Positions 10,177 to 22,068 of a stretch of DNA of 64,000 bases are shown piece after piece. Source of the DNA: Halichondria panicea (lineage: Eukaryota > Porifera > Demospongiae > Suberitida > Halichondriidae). Below the pieces are notes generated by a model. The model was not told the origin of the DNA. It did no database searches and saw nothing but the letters and a program-made list of their open reading frames with translations. Numbering within the stretch: position 1 is the stretch's first letter; each line of letters starts with the position of its first letter. A program made the position numbers and the translations under genes. The DNA lies in contig NC_087387.1 of assembly GCF_963675165.1 (NCBI RefSeq), positions 3,089,501 to 3,153,500 of the forward strand, given 5' to 3'.

Positions 10177-13100
10177 ATGGCTCATGGTAGCATTCAAATG
10201 GATGAGGACATTATTAAGTCTCCCAATGATGACAAGACATATGGGTAAGGGAAATTTGTACAAAGTCTTTATGTAGATCTAGATCTCGATCATATTAAAA
10301 TATTACAAGGGTAGATCTACATCTATAATTATGACATGCATTCATAATTATGAAGAGGAGTTGTAGTTCAGCCTAATCACAGTGATAAAAATGTCCGACC
10401 AAAAAGAAATCTTATATTATAGATTACTCACGGTTTAAGTGCACGGGTCTCCTCTTTATTTTAATTACCGTACTTATTCGATTTAAGGCGACACTTTTTT
10501 AAATAATTATTATTAAAGCCAGAGGTCGTTTTTTTGTTTGTGAGGTTGAAAAATTATGTGTCGGATATTTAGAGGGTCGCATCTAATTGGAGGTTACTCT
10601 ACCATCCTCGATTATAGGCCGCTTAAATTACATTGTTTCTTGCTGCCTGGAATCAAGGTTTAACCTCTATTTAGGACGCGACATAAAAAAAATAATTGTC
10701 AATGCAGCATGTATCGAAATACAAGATGTCTTTTAGAGGTCAGAAAATTGGAAAAGATCGAGGGTGTCGCATATTTGGAGGGTCACTTTAAATCGAATAA
10801 GTACAGTACAGAGACTTCAGAGGGGATCGAGGTTGTCACAGAGATACAATCAAATAGGCAATAGGCGTGCACCCTGAGGCATTGTTGACCATTGTATACG
10901 GTATATTATTTGGTGCTGTGTAGTCTAGCTTAGGCCCGTGTTACAATGTCACATGGTTAATTAATTGCTACCAACACTGCATTGCACAATACATATAATT
11001 AATGGGAAATTTGGTTTGAGTCATCAGTTTTAACCGATTTTGTGCTTATTATGTAAATTAGATAGATTCCTGATACATGCAGCATACCCTACGTACAGTG
11101 CTACCGTATATAGTTGGTTATTTTTGTATGGTGGACATTTTCGTACATTTTGTATATTCATAAGAAAATTAAAACTACGAAACTATTCTATTCAACGTCA
11201 TTATCTTGAGCTGTACGAATATTATTATTTAAATACTAAAATAATGGGTAGTTCATACGAAATTTTGCACCAACTAAAATTACTCGATGTACGGTATACG
11301 TTTACATGTATGTAGGATACCATCTAATGCTATTTTAGTGAGTGGCATTCGTGTCACATATTTTTGTATCACACGATTATTGAGGCCTGTACAATCCCAT
11401 TGAAATTGCAGCGTTTAATCATAACGGTTTAATCGAGAAAATAAGTTAATCGTATAAATATATGCAAATGTTTTTGGAGCCTTAAGTTTCACAGAAACCG
11501 GGCGACGACCCAACTTTGATTGTCTCTCTTTTTCACAGATACATGCCGCTTGGTAACGGGCTGAAGGTATTGCTAGTCAGTGATCCTTTGACTGAGAAGG
11601 CTGCTGCTGCTCTCTCTGTCAGAGTTGGTCAGTTTTAACTTTCATTTGTGTACCACATAAAGTGCTTAGGGGAGGGGAATTGAAGTATATACGTACGTGT
11701 ACCTATGCAAGATACGTAATACACACACGCATAATGTGTTATAGGAGTGCTTGATTCCTTATTGGTAATTAAATGATTGTACATCCCTTCTGCCATAAAT
11801 TATTGTCTGTCATTGCACCTACACACAGGTTACCTCTCGGACCCTGATGTCATTCCAGGTCTTGCCCACCTATGTGAGCACATGCTCTTTCTGGGGACAG
11901 AAAAGGTCAGCAACAATTGTTGGTCATATCAATTGCATGGTCATTACGAATACCTTGTAAGCTTCATTTGCAGTCACATGATGTGTGTGGTCATTATATG
12001 AATACTGTGTAAGCTTCATTTGCATGCACATGATGTGAGACGACACAATTTATTTTCCCTGTACGCGTACATTGTATTGCATACCCTTGCTGTGAAATTG
12101 TGCACATGTGGTGCTTATCACATTAATAATTTATTGCAGTATCCCTCGGAGAATGAATACACACAGGTGAGTCAGTAGTAATTAATTAAGTAGGTGCATG
12201 CCTTGTTTTGCTTACTTGGAATGCCATTGCAGCCTTTTCAGAATAGCTAGTGCGTAGCAAATTGTCCATGGGGTGTTGCTACTCTACTTAGTAGTTAGCT
12301 CTGCACTAGAACGCTAGCTATTGGTAGCTGCAAGAGTGAGAAGAGAGCTGCATCGCCATGTCTACGTCTACTGTACTGTTGCCAGCCATTAATTTTAGAC
12401 TTTGTACTTTTGGCATCCGCATCAGTCATGGTCGATCATTTCCCACTCTTTGAGTTTAGCAAAATTAATGCATTGTTCATCATGATAATTATCATGTGTG
12501 TATTAGCAATAGCTAGTAGCTTTATGTTATGTAGCTTTGTCACATCCACCGAGGCATCAGCACCCGCGGTGCTTTCATTATGGATTAGTTCATAAATAAA
12601 TAATATTATTGATTGGAATACTCACTTTCTTTCTTTGTCTAATGGTTAGGGAATTTCTTGTGTATTGAAATGTTTGCTGTTTGGACCGCATGATTGCCCC
12701 TTCAGTTTCTGTCACATCACGGGGGGTCATCCAATGCTTTCACTACGGGGGAGTATACCACGTACTACTTTGATGTTGCCTGTGAGCACCTCCATGAAGC
12801 ACTAGACAGGTGAGGAGATTACAGCATGTGTGCCTGAGGTAGATCGATATCTCAGGATTAAGTGGCCTCCTTTTTCATATTGTAATATCTTATGCTAAGG
12901 TATTCCATTTAGCAGTGGAGCATAATTATACTTTGAATAGCAGCAGCTTCAACACTTTCACTTTATGATGTGCTGTAGGTTCTCCCAGTTCTTTCACTGT
13001 CCTCTGTTTAATGCTGACTCCAAAGACAGGGAGATCAATGCAGTGGACTCTGGTTAGTTGGTCTGTCTGTCGATTGCTTCTCATCGTACTGTTGTTTCAG

Positions 13101-16100
13101 GCTTTTGTACATGTAATGTAGTTCTGTGTTTATAGAGGCTAGGAGCATGCTATCATTGAATTCACCACTAAAACATTTGTGACGACAGTGGAACACCTCA
13201 TGTGTTTATTGAGGTATCCTGATTTTAGGAGTTATTTGCTGTACGTACATGTCTATAATAACAACTGGGAGTTAAAATTGGGGTTTCCACTGTACGTGGG
13301 TTAAAGGACAATTTTCATTCACAATGTATAGCTCTCAACTAATGACAACTGTATTATATACGATGGTCCATAGTATAGTGTATATATTATAGTCAGTCTT
13401 CACTGGTCACTGCAGTAAACGGATGCACCTTTGTTTGTGTCCTAGCTGTGTAACATACAGAAATGGACAATATTCCTATTAATAGTGAAACTCCCAGTTT
13501 GTGAACGACGTAACTAATTATTGACCAATTCCAACCTCACCAACCAATCCCTGGCTCAATAGGGTGGCACCGGGACTGTACAGTACGTGTATATCTATTT
13601 GCTTGATCATCATCTCATTATTGTCGTATTTGTTATACTTGTACCTGTGAAAAAATTGTGGTATTTTCTTGTGAGATTAAATTAATTGTTTACACAGAGA
13701 ACAATAAGAATCTCCAAGTTGACACATGGAGGTTTCGTCAGGTCTGCCACACCCTCTCTCGACCTAGACACCCCTACGGCAAGTTCGGCACCGGTACGTC
13801 CAATCACAGCATGAGCTTAATGAGAGCATTGCCTGCCAGCTCTGTGAGAGTATACACTCCAGCTGAAAGTATAGATTCTAAGAGTATACTGGTTGTAAGT
13901 ACAGCTTGACATCAATTGAATGGGTTGAATTTTTTTTCTTAACAGAAAAAAGTTAAGAAAAAAGCTCAGTTGCAAATATTCTTGTTTGCAGGCAGTAAGG
14001 TCACGCTAGAGACCCGGCCCCAAGAGCTTGGCTTGGATGTACGTGAGGAACTGCTTCAGTTCCACTCTCAGCACTACTCCTCCAACCTTATGGCTCTTGT
14101 AGTGCTCGGAAAAGGTACGTACACGTATAGCCACCAGAGGAGGAGAGGGGTATGGATATGGGTATACGTGTAGTATGGAAAGCATAGATTTATGAGGAGT
14201 GCCTCTGTTACAATGACATGTGGGTGGTAAGTATTTGTATTTGCTTTTGTGTAGAGTCTATCAACGAGCTCGCCTCGCTGACTCAACAATTGTATACTCC
14301 GATAATCAACAGGGACATCCCTATTCCTGAGTTCCCCCTACACCCTTACTCAGAGGACCAACTTCAGGTTGGTATACTACTTACTTCGGTATTTTTTTTA
14401 GGCAAATTGTCGTTTGAAGTAATACCAGGTAGTTTGTGGTTTTTCTGTTGTACAATGTATTACTAGCACAATGAGTCGAAGGTAAGGAGTGGCAGTCTGG
14501 AACGACCCCCTCCTTTGAACTGCAATATATTATATAGTGGTCATAAAGCAGCTCTAGTGTTACTTTACAGTACATTTCTGCATGTCACATGACTGGTTCA
14601 GTGTATGATGTGCATTATAATAATATTATTGTAACATATTTAGTAACATATTTTAGTAACATGTACACGTATGACATTGCAGTATGTCATAGATCCGTGG
14701 GCACCGTACCCATTGTCACATGGCTTGTTATTAATTTTGTGTTCAGATTTGGATAGAGTACGTGCCCATAAAGGAGCTAAGGAAGCTGGATATGGAGTTC
14801 CCACTACCTGACCTCTCTGCCTACTACCACTCTGATGTATGTGTGTACTAATACCGTATTGCTACGCAAACCTTAAGTGCTTATAATTATTTGCAAAAAT
14901 ATGACCGCAACACTTTATAAGCAAAATTATGGCTGTGCCATTATTGAAAAATACATTGCAGTACGTAATTTACTGTAATGCCATTTCCTAACTTTTTTGC
15001 CTCACCAGATTCATGATTTGAACTTCAGCTTTTTTATCTAAAAATTCATGCTATACCATTATGTGTACTCGCGCATGCTACACATTATTTTGTACATGCA
15101 GCCGACATATTACGTTTCCCACCTAATTGGTCACGAGGGCCCTGGCAGTCTTCTCTCCTATCTCAAGGCCAGAGGGTGGTGTAGGAACCTCGGTGCTGGG
15201 CAGAGAGGTGGGGCTAAAGGTTTCTCTTTCTTTAGTATCAGCATGGACATGACGGTTGCTGGTGAAGGTGGGCATTAAGTGGCAACGAATAACACGTGAC
15301 CATGGTTTTGTGTGTATACTATTTACCATTTAAATCCCCTGCAGATCACATCGAGGAAATAGTAACAGCGGTGTTCCAGTACATTGCTATGCTCAGACAA
15401 AAGGGACCGCAAGAGTGGGTGTTCCAAGAGTGTGCCGTAAGTATTTATCTTCACTCCATTGTATTCCCTGTTTCTGACAATGTTGTATATACATGTATGA
15501 TATATGTGTTTTCTGGTCTTATACTACGTAATTCTTATTTGCAGGACCTGAATTCCATCGACTTCAGATTCCAAGACAAGCTTAAACCAAAAAACTATGT
15601 GACTGCTATCACACGCTTATTACATGTGAGTTTGGGCACGTGTGTTACAAAATACACACTTTCAATGATTTTAAAATTGATGGTAACCGGTGCTCCTTGT
15701 AGGAGTTTCCTGCTCGTGAGGTTTTATCAGGCTGTTACCTTTTGACCGAGTTCAGGCCAGACCTCATCCAACTAGTACTGGATAAGTTGCATCCTCGGTA
15801 TTTGAGAGTGGGGGTCGTGAGTCAGCGCTATGAGGGCAAGACCAGCTACACCGAACCATGGTACAACTCTCAGTACAATACGAGGAAGATTGACCAAGTT
15901 CTTATCAATGGATGGAGTTCTGTTTGTCCAATTAAAGAGCTCTATTTACCAGCCGAAAATGAGTTTATACCGACGGACTTTGACCTTGTGCCTTTGGATA
16001 AAGACCAAGCGTCAGCGGTGCCTAAGCTTGTTGTTGTAAGTTGTTGTTCTTCCTATTCTCTTATAAAATTAATGTTGTTTGCAGGACAGTGAGATGTGCA

Positions 16101-17460
16101 AAGTTTGGTTCAAACAAGATGACACCTTCTTTTGCCCCAAGGCCTGCGTCTATTTTCAAATCTCAACGTTAGTTATCCATCCAAAAATACAAACACTTGT
16201 AACAACTGGTCACGTATAGTAGTCCTTTTTGCTTATTGACTTCGAGCAAGTGTTAACAGTTTGCAAACCAGTCACATCAATGCCACCACAACGACACTCA
16301 CTGCATACAGTCATTAGCAGACTATATAATTATAGTGACTATTATACACATACCGTAATTATGTATATAACCTGTATATGGATGCATACACGTGCATGCT
16401 AGATTTCCCTCTATCAGGCCATTACAAACTCAATTCAGAAAGTCATTCATACAATTTCATACTCAATCCACTACATGCAAAGACTAATCAATGATACCCT
16501 ACAGAGTCAATCCACTACATGCAAAGACTAATCAATGATACAGAGTCAATCCACTACATGCAAAGACTAATCAATGATACCCTACAGAGTCATGGCGTAC
16601 AAGGACCCAACCTGTTCCTGTTTAGCCTCTCTCTTCATTCGATTGCTTGTGGAGGATCTCAATGAGTTTGCTTACAATGCTGAAATATCAGGGATCAGCT
16701 ATAACATCTCACTGTCTGTCTATGGCATCATTGTGAGTAATCATAGATTGATATGTTATAAGTTTGTAGCGAAAACAATTCATTACAGCGTATTAAATAA
16801 CATTTCAACAATAAGTGCTGCCACTAGACACCTACATGACTGTATGTCCCTGCAGGTCCAAATTAGTGGCTACAACCATAAGCAACCCATCCTGCTCTCG
16901 AAGATCATGAGCAAGTTGTCCAAATTCACTGTGGATGACAAGCAGTTTGAGATTGAGAAGGAAGTGCTAACCAGGCAGTTGAGGAACTTCAAAGCTGAGC
17001 AGCCGCACACACACGCCAAGTACTACCTTAGTCTGCTCACTGACAACATGGCATGGACCAAAGAAGAGCTTGCATCAGCTGTAGAAGGTACATGTACTTG
17101 CTTATGCAAGTTTGGCTGTTATATGTACACGTGACACTGCGTATGTCAGGGAGAAGCATCTCCTCGTTTGCATGTACACAATCATCTGTGTAAAATTGTC
17201 TCAACTAAGTTTGTCTTTAATTATAGTGACCAATAGTGAGCAGCTACAGCAGTTCCTACCAGAGCTGCTCGCTCAAGTCCATGTTGAGGCCCTTGTCCAC
17301 GGCAACATTTCACTACAGGTACACACAAGTGCTAAATAAGAATGGTATATACATTTGTGTAATTATTACCAAGCAACAGTGTGGGGTGATGAGCGTCATT
17401 ACCTAGGTTTTACACATGTAGTGGGGTACGTCGTACTTGCAAAATCTGTGTGTTACGTTT

Positions 17461-17494
<34 letters not shown>

Positions 17495-20400
17495 ACTCAT
17501 GTGTACTCATAAATATATGCACACGTATAGAGATGCCTGGAAATGGTGAGCATCGTTGAGACAGCCCTGCGTAATAAGGCTGGCTCAGTGCCCATTCATC
17601 AGAGTCAGATACCAAGACACAGAGAAGTCAAACTGCCAGACGGTCAGTGAAACAAAATTGTACAACGCAGCAATATACCAAGAGGCATGCAGCAGATACA
17701 TGTATAAATTACGTAGATAGTACCAAACTGTGCTGCAGAAAAAATACCACATAGTAAATACATCATACAGGTGCTTCTTTCTGTTACTCTACTATTAACG
17801 AAGTTCACAAGTCTTGCTGTATTGAGCTCTATCTTCAGGTATGAGACACCTAATTTATTAGTCAAGAATGTGGTACTTTCCTTAAAAGTATGAGGTGTTT
17901 TTACTAGCAAATTGTACTGTTAGTTTAATGTGGATCTGTTACAAGGTGGTATTAAGATTATGTACTCCTGGTGGTATAGTTATATTGTATTGAATTTTGA
18001 ATATTGTCCCTAATGGATTGGATTTTTCCAATCTTCATAGAATGCATGTGTACGTATATATTCTACGCTTGATACTACTGTCACTTTTACTTATAATTTT
18101 TAATATCATAGCTATAGCAACACATTCATTACATTGTATCTAATATCATGCATGCCTCCATGGTCTGCTTCGAGATAGCCTTAAAAGAAAGGGGAGGGAG
18201 TGTGGGAGTGTGGGAAAGAAGGTTTGAATGTAACAATATCCCCTCTCTCACACACACACACACGTCAGTCGTGTAAGACAATGAATAATTATGTGTTGCT
18301 ATAATTATGATATTAAATTAGTAGTACAGTAGAACCTCGATTATCCGGACACCTTGGTTCCAGAAGCAGGCCGGATAAGTGAATATGCCGGATAATCGAA
18401 TAGATAAACCACGCCTTGATCCACCCACTTTATTGATGAACAGCAGTGCCACATGTTGTCTGCGCATGCGCAAAAGAAAAGCAGGCATGTCTCCATGGTA
18501 ACAGCTGCAACGCGCATGCGCATTTTAGGGACACGCCCATTTTCTGAATTATGTAATCTGATAAGAAAAGAAAACTGCCAAGCCGGATAATCGAGGTTCC
18601 GGATAATCGAGGGCCGGATAATCGAGGTTCTACTGTATCAAGCGTAGAATAATTATACGTACACATTAATTCTGTGATGCATAGCCTTACCTAAGTCTTA
18701 GTCTAAAGTTCTGATTACCATACTGTGTGTTCTTCCTACATTTGCATGTAGTTAATTATGTCAATAATTATTGATGCATCTTTTGTTATTACAATGTTGG
18801 CAAAGTTTTTATGATACCAGGTGGGTCCTGAGGAGACTCGGCTGAACATGCTGCTGGAGCTCCTGGCTCAGGTCTTGCAGGAGCCATTCTTTGACACGCT
18901 GAGAACAAAAGAGCAACTTGGTGGGTGTAGTAACTCGTAGCACTAGTTTATACTGTATGTGTATAGTGTCAAGGATAATTGTACTAAAATCCTGAACAAT
19001 AAATTTGTTATAAGCCCTGTCTCAATCTTATCAGGAGCAAATCTTATAAGTTATATAATTATTATGATCGATGTATTGTACATGTAAACAAAGCTGGACC
19101 ATTTATTGTACATCTAAGACTAGAAAACATTATTATTTTGGTAAATAATCATCTCAATATGAATTTCTTCTGCAGGCTACATTGTTGCTAGTGGTTTGAA
19201 GAGGTCCAATGGAGTCCAGGGAATTGCGTTCATTGTCCAATCAGACAAACCAGCCGAGTTTGTGGAGAAGAGGACTGAAGTGTTCTTGCTCAATGCTAAG
19301 GTAAATAACTATATTAAGGCTGTGATTACCTATACATGTACAAATGTAGGTGTGTTTTTCTGCCTGGTTTGTTTAATGTAAATTCATGGGCACAATAACA
19401 TAGGTGATCTTATGCTATCCAGCTGTAATGGAATCATATTGCCCTCGGTATCGGTATCTATTTAATTGACGACTCCCACCGTACAAATTGGCTAAGGTCA
19501 TACATTCATTTCCATGTCAAAGTTACTTTGTCTGAATGTGAGTGTGAATATTACTCCTAATAAGTATAATAATTATAGGAAATACTCTCAACATTGTGTA
19601 CTGAGACATTTGAGCGTCACAAGAAAGCCGTCTCTGTGAAGAGGACTGAGAAACCAAAGAAACTCATTGCAGAATGCAATAAGTACTGGTCTGAGATCAG
19701 TACTCAGCAGTACTACTTCAACAGAGGTAATAATTTATATGCTGCTGAGTTAGTGCTCTTCTCGCTGTCAGTTGACAATGTCAGCATTTAGCAGCACCGA
19801 AACAATCTTGATATGATTATAATTATGCCCATTCATTTTTTCAACTGTTATTAAGTCTGCTGAGTGCCACTAATGTTTTATGCCTTTTTTTATTTTGTAG
19901 ATGAAGAGGAGGTGAAGTTCTTGGAAACTGTCAGTGTAGAAGATTTGACAAAGTTCTTTAAGGTATTTTGACTGAAAGATATGATAACCTAAAATTTGGG
20001 ATTCACCATACCGTACAATAATTATGTACACCATGCAATTGCGTTACACCATACGTTTATTGCAACATATTGTTTCCTGATAACAGGACTATGTTGCTTC
20101 TGACGCTCCCTTCAGACACAAGCTGATAATACACATTGTACCTTTGAGTGATGGAAGTAGTGTGCTCAGTGATGAGGTGGATGGCCCCACTAGTGAGGCG
20201 GGAACTGACGAAACTGACCATCACCACTTGCAAGAGGTATGTACGTATAATTATATCAGTATTGCGACTCTCAACCATACTACTCGCGAAGTGTAATTAT
20301 GTAGTTAGTTACCTAGTAACCAGTGTCATCGTAATCATTAGTCTAATTGACCATTAATTTGCTTCATTGTTCAGACTACGTATATTAGATAACCATAACG

Positions 20401-20698
20401 AGCACAAAAATATAATATGCACTGCTTTCAGCTTTGATTTCACAATCCAATTAGTTGTTTGCTCAAACATGCAACAAATACAAGTCATATTGCATCTTAA
20501 CTATTATTGTGTTTGCTAGCGTTCATGAATTGGTGTGTTACGTCAATAGCTTTGCGTACTGCATGCTACCTGTGTAGCTAATTCGTGCACACTCCATTTA
20601 ATTCACAGGCTGTACAAATAGTGGATTTTTCAAGTTTCAAGAATTCTCTAACTGTATACCCTTCTGTGGAACCATACATATCAACGCTTCTTTCATAG
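10177..20698 (+). CDS. IDE: Insulin-degrading enzyme (insulysin, M16 metalloprotease)
   Basis: Twenty-six exons: 10177-10244, 11539-11627, 11829-11905, 12140-12166, 12706-12809, 12979-13052, 13698-13793, 13992-14114, 14255-14367, 14747-14836, 15102-15267, 15345-15436, 15545-15625, 15703-16035, 16085-16167, 16588-16732, 16856-17087, 17227-17318, 17531-17642, 17771-17838, 18821-18920, 19176-19300, 19579-19726, 19901-19962, 20087-20236, 20609-20698. The product is 979 aa. The inverted zinc motif HLCEH is at residues 66-70, with the distal acidic region '[11 protein letters not shown]' in exons 6-7. Further family blocks include [22 protein letters not shown]-like '[15 protein letters not shown]', [12 protein letters not shown] and [13 protein letters not shown]. 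All four M16 domains are present, so a cytosolic peptidase cleaving insulin- and amyloid-type peptides is expected. The start matches the internal Met used for cytosolic human IDE, so no mitochondrial leader is visible. The last exon aligns with the vertebrate C-terminus but lacks the AKL-type end. Confidence 0.95.
10466..10808. mobile_element. MITE in IDE intron 1
   Basis: The ends are inverted: TACCGTACTTATTCGATTTA at the left and TAAATCGAATAAGTACAGTA at the right. Inside, sub-terminal 'GGGTGTCGCATATTTGGAGG'-like blocks recur in both orientations. It is about 343 bp with no coding capacity. The TA at each end may be the target duplication. Confidence 0.75.
12288..12600. repeat. Copy of a dispersed repeat family (IDE intron 4)
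   Basis: The block starting TACTTAGTAGTTAGCTCTGC recurs at 52741. The block around GTCGATCATTTCCCA...CACATCCACCGAGGCATCAG...GCGGTGCTTTCATTA recurs at 61350-61510. Related fragments lie at 32255 and 39160. It contains no coding frame, and its class is unknown. Confidence 0.7.
16462..16587 (+). repeat. Triplicated 3' splice-site unit at the end of IDE intron 15
   Basis: A unit containing 'TCAATCCACTACATGCAAAG', then ACTAATCAATGATA(CCCT)ACAG|AGTC, occurs three times in tandem (about 41, 39 and 44 bases). Each copy carries a possible branch site (CTAAT) and an AG acceptor: after 16504, after 16543 and after 16587. Only the last keeps the IDE frame; the upstream ones would add 83 or 44 nt and shift it. 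Confidence 0.85.
17464..17494. repeat. (AC)n microsatellite
   Basis: Simple dinucleotide run in IDE intron 18, just upstream of exon 19. Confidence 0.9.
18327..18635. mobile_element. pogo/Tigger-like MITE with TA target duplication
   Basis: The terminal inverted repeats are CAGTAGAACCTCGATTATCC and GGATAATCGAGGTTCTACTG. This is the classic pogo/Tigger-type end, flanked by TA on both sides. The element is about 309 bp with no transposase. It also carries GCCGGATAA repeats and two GCGCATGCGCA palindromes (18461, 18511). It lies in IDE intron 20. Confidence 0.9.
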
Positions 20699-22068
20699 TA
20701 TGTGGAGTACATTCTGTTGTGCAATTTTTGGAACTATACCATTGTTTTTGTACCACATTCTCCCTGTGAGTCTTGATAATTACAATAATTTATTATTTAA
20801 GCATGCGTAATTATTACTGTACTGTGATTATGATTGTAGATACAGAGGTAGAGAAAGAAGGAGAGCTAGCCTCCTACACAGGCCTCCTCTTGAGTAGAAG
20901 TGAAGTAGGCGTGGGAACGAGGCTAGGGGGAGTAGAGGAGCTCTGACACGCGTGCCTTGATTTAGCAATTAGCCTCTGCGAATGTTGAGCGTGGGCGGAT
21001 AATCGAGGCATAATTACGCCCATGCTCAACGTTATTGCAGAGGCTAATTGCTAAATCAACTCCTCTGGGGGGGGGGGGGGGGAGCGTGAGGTTGAATTGC
21101 ATGGGGAGAGTTGGGGATAATGAAGGGTGGGGGTAGAGAGCAGAGGAGGTATGATACATGTGCCTCGATTAGGCTAATTGCCTCTGCAATAATGTTGAGC
21201 GTGGGGGCTGATAATTGAGGCATAATTACGCAACGAATGAGTAAAGCTCAGTGATTTGAGCATGCAGCTCAGCTGTGTTTCTCTGATATAATTATACTTG
21301 TGGCCTTGGTAACAATGACTCAGCGAGTGACTTGAGGTTACGGTATACTAATTGCTCATGAATAATTCATAAGATATTTATTTTCTTTATTTCTCATCAC
21401 TACATTGTTTTTGTAACTTGCAATGATTATCAATGAAAAGAGAACATGAAACAATGCTGGCTATTATTGTAGCTAAAAGTATCTATGTCTTGTAATCCAA
21501 TGAAGTGGTCTGAGGTCAGCTGGAAAAACGGAGTATTTTGTCGTCAAATTTTGTTGGCTGCATAGCTTCTAGGTTGTCTTTCTGACCAGTATTCGATGCC
21601 TAAAGACTTACTGGAGGGCGAGTCGAAGAGATCTTGTTCATAGAGACCTTACAGCAAAAAATATATCCTTGTTACTACTCTACAGTCGCCATATTAGCCT
21701 ACAAAAACAGCTAGAAATGGCCGTAACTTTGTTTCAACTTACTCTCTTGGGAAAAACTCTTCGAGTCGCCCTGCCCCTTTATTGGTACAATAAGAAACAG
21801 CAGACTATACGGTAAGGAGGGGTTTCCTGATGCTTAGAATTGACAACAAGTGAAAGCTGTCCAGCACTAGTTGGGCGGAGTCCAACCAACGCTTTTCAAT
21901 TGGCTGGTAAGAATCACCACAGTTGAAAGTACACCTAGGAATCTATAAAGCGTAGAATTGTCTATGCTCATCCTTACCATCTGGATCGATCTATACTGCA
22001 TGTCCACATGTACGTGATTATGTATTCTACAAGCTCTTCACTGCTGTCCTGGATTGGCAAGAGCATTA
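20699..22068. other. Intergenic spacer between IDE and mS35 rich in foldback repeats
   Basis: It holds a foldback at 20959-21057 and a related half-copy near 21140-21235. There is a G16 run near 21068 and a TAGCCTC...GAGGCTA pair near 20866-20926. A segment near 21872 (TTGGGCGGAGTCCAACCAAC) is related to the hairpin at 46611. I found no convincing exon. Confidence 0.6.
20959..21057. mobile_element. Foldback element with ~41-bp arms
   Basis: GATTTAGCAATTAGCCTCTG at the left pairs with CAGAGGCTAATTGCTAAATC at the right, and ATGTTGAGCGTGGGCG pairs with CGCCCATGCTCAACGT. The loop is about 17 bases (GATAATCGAGGCATAATTA). Related sequence recurs at 21140-21235 and 30831-30975. Confidence 0.8.
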
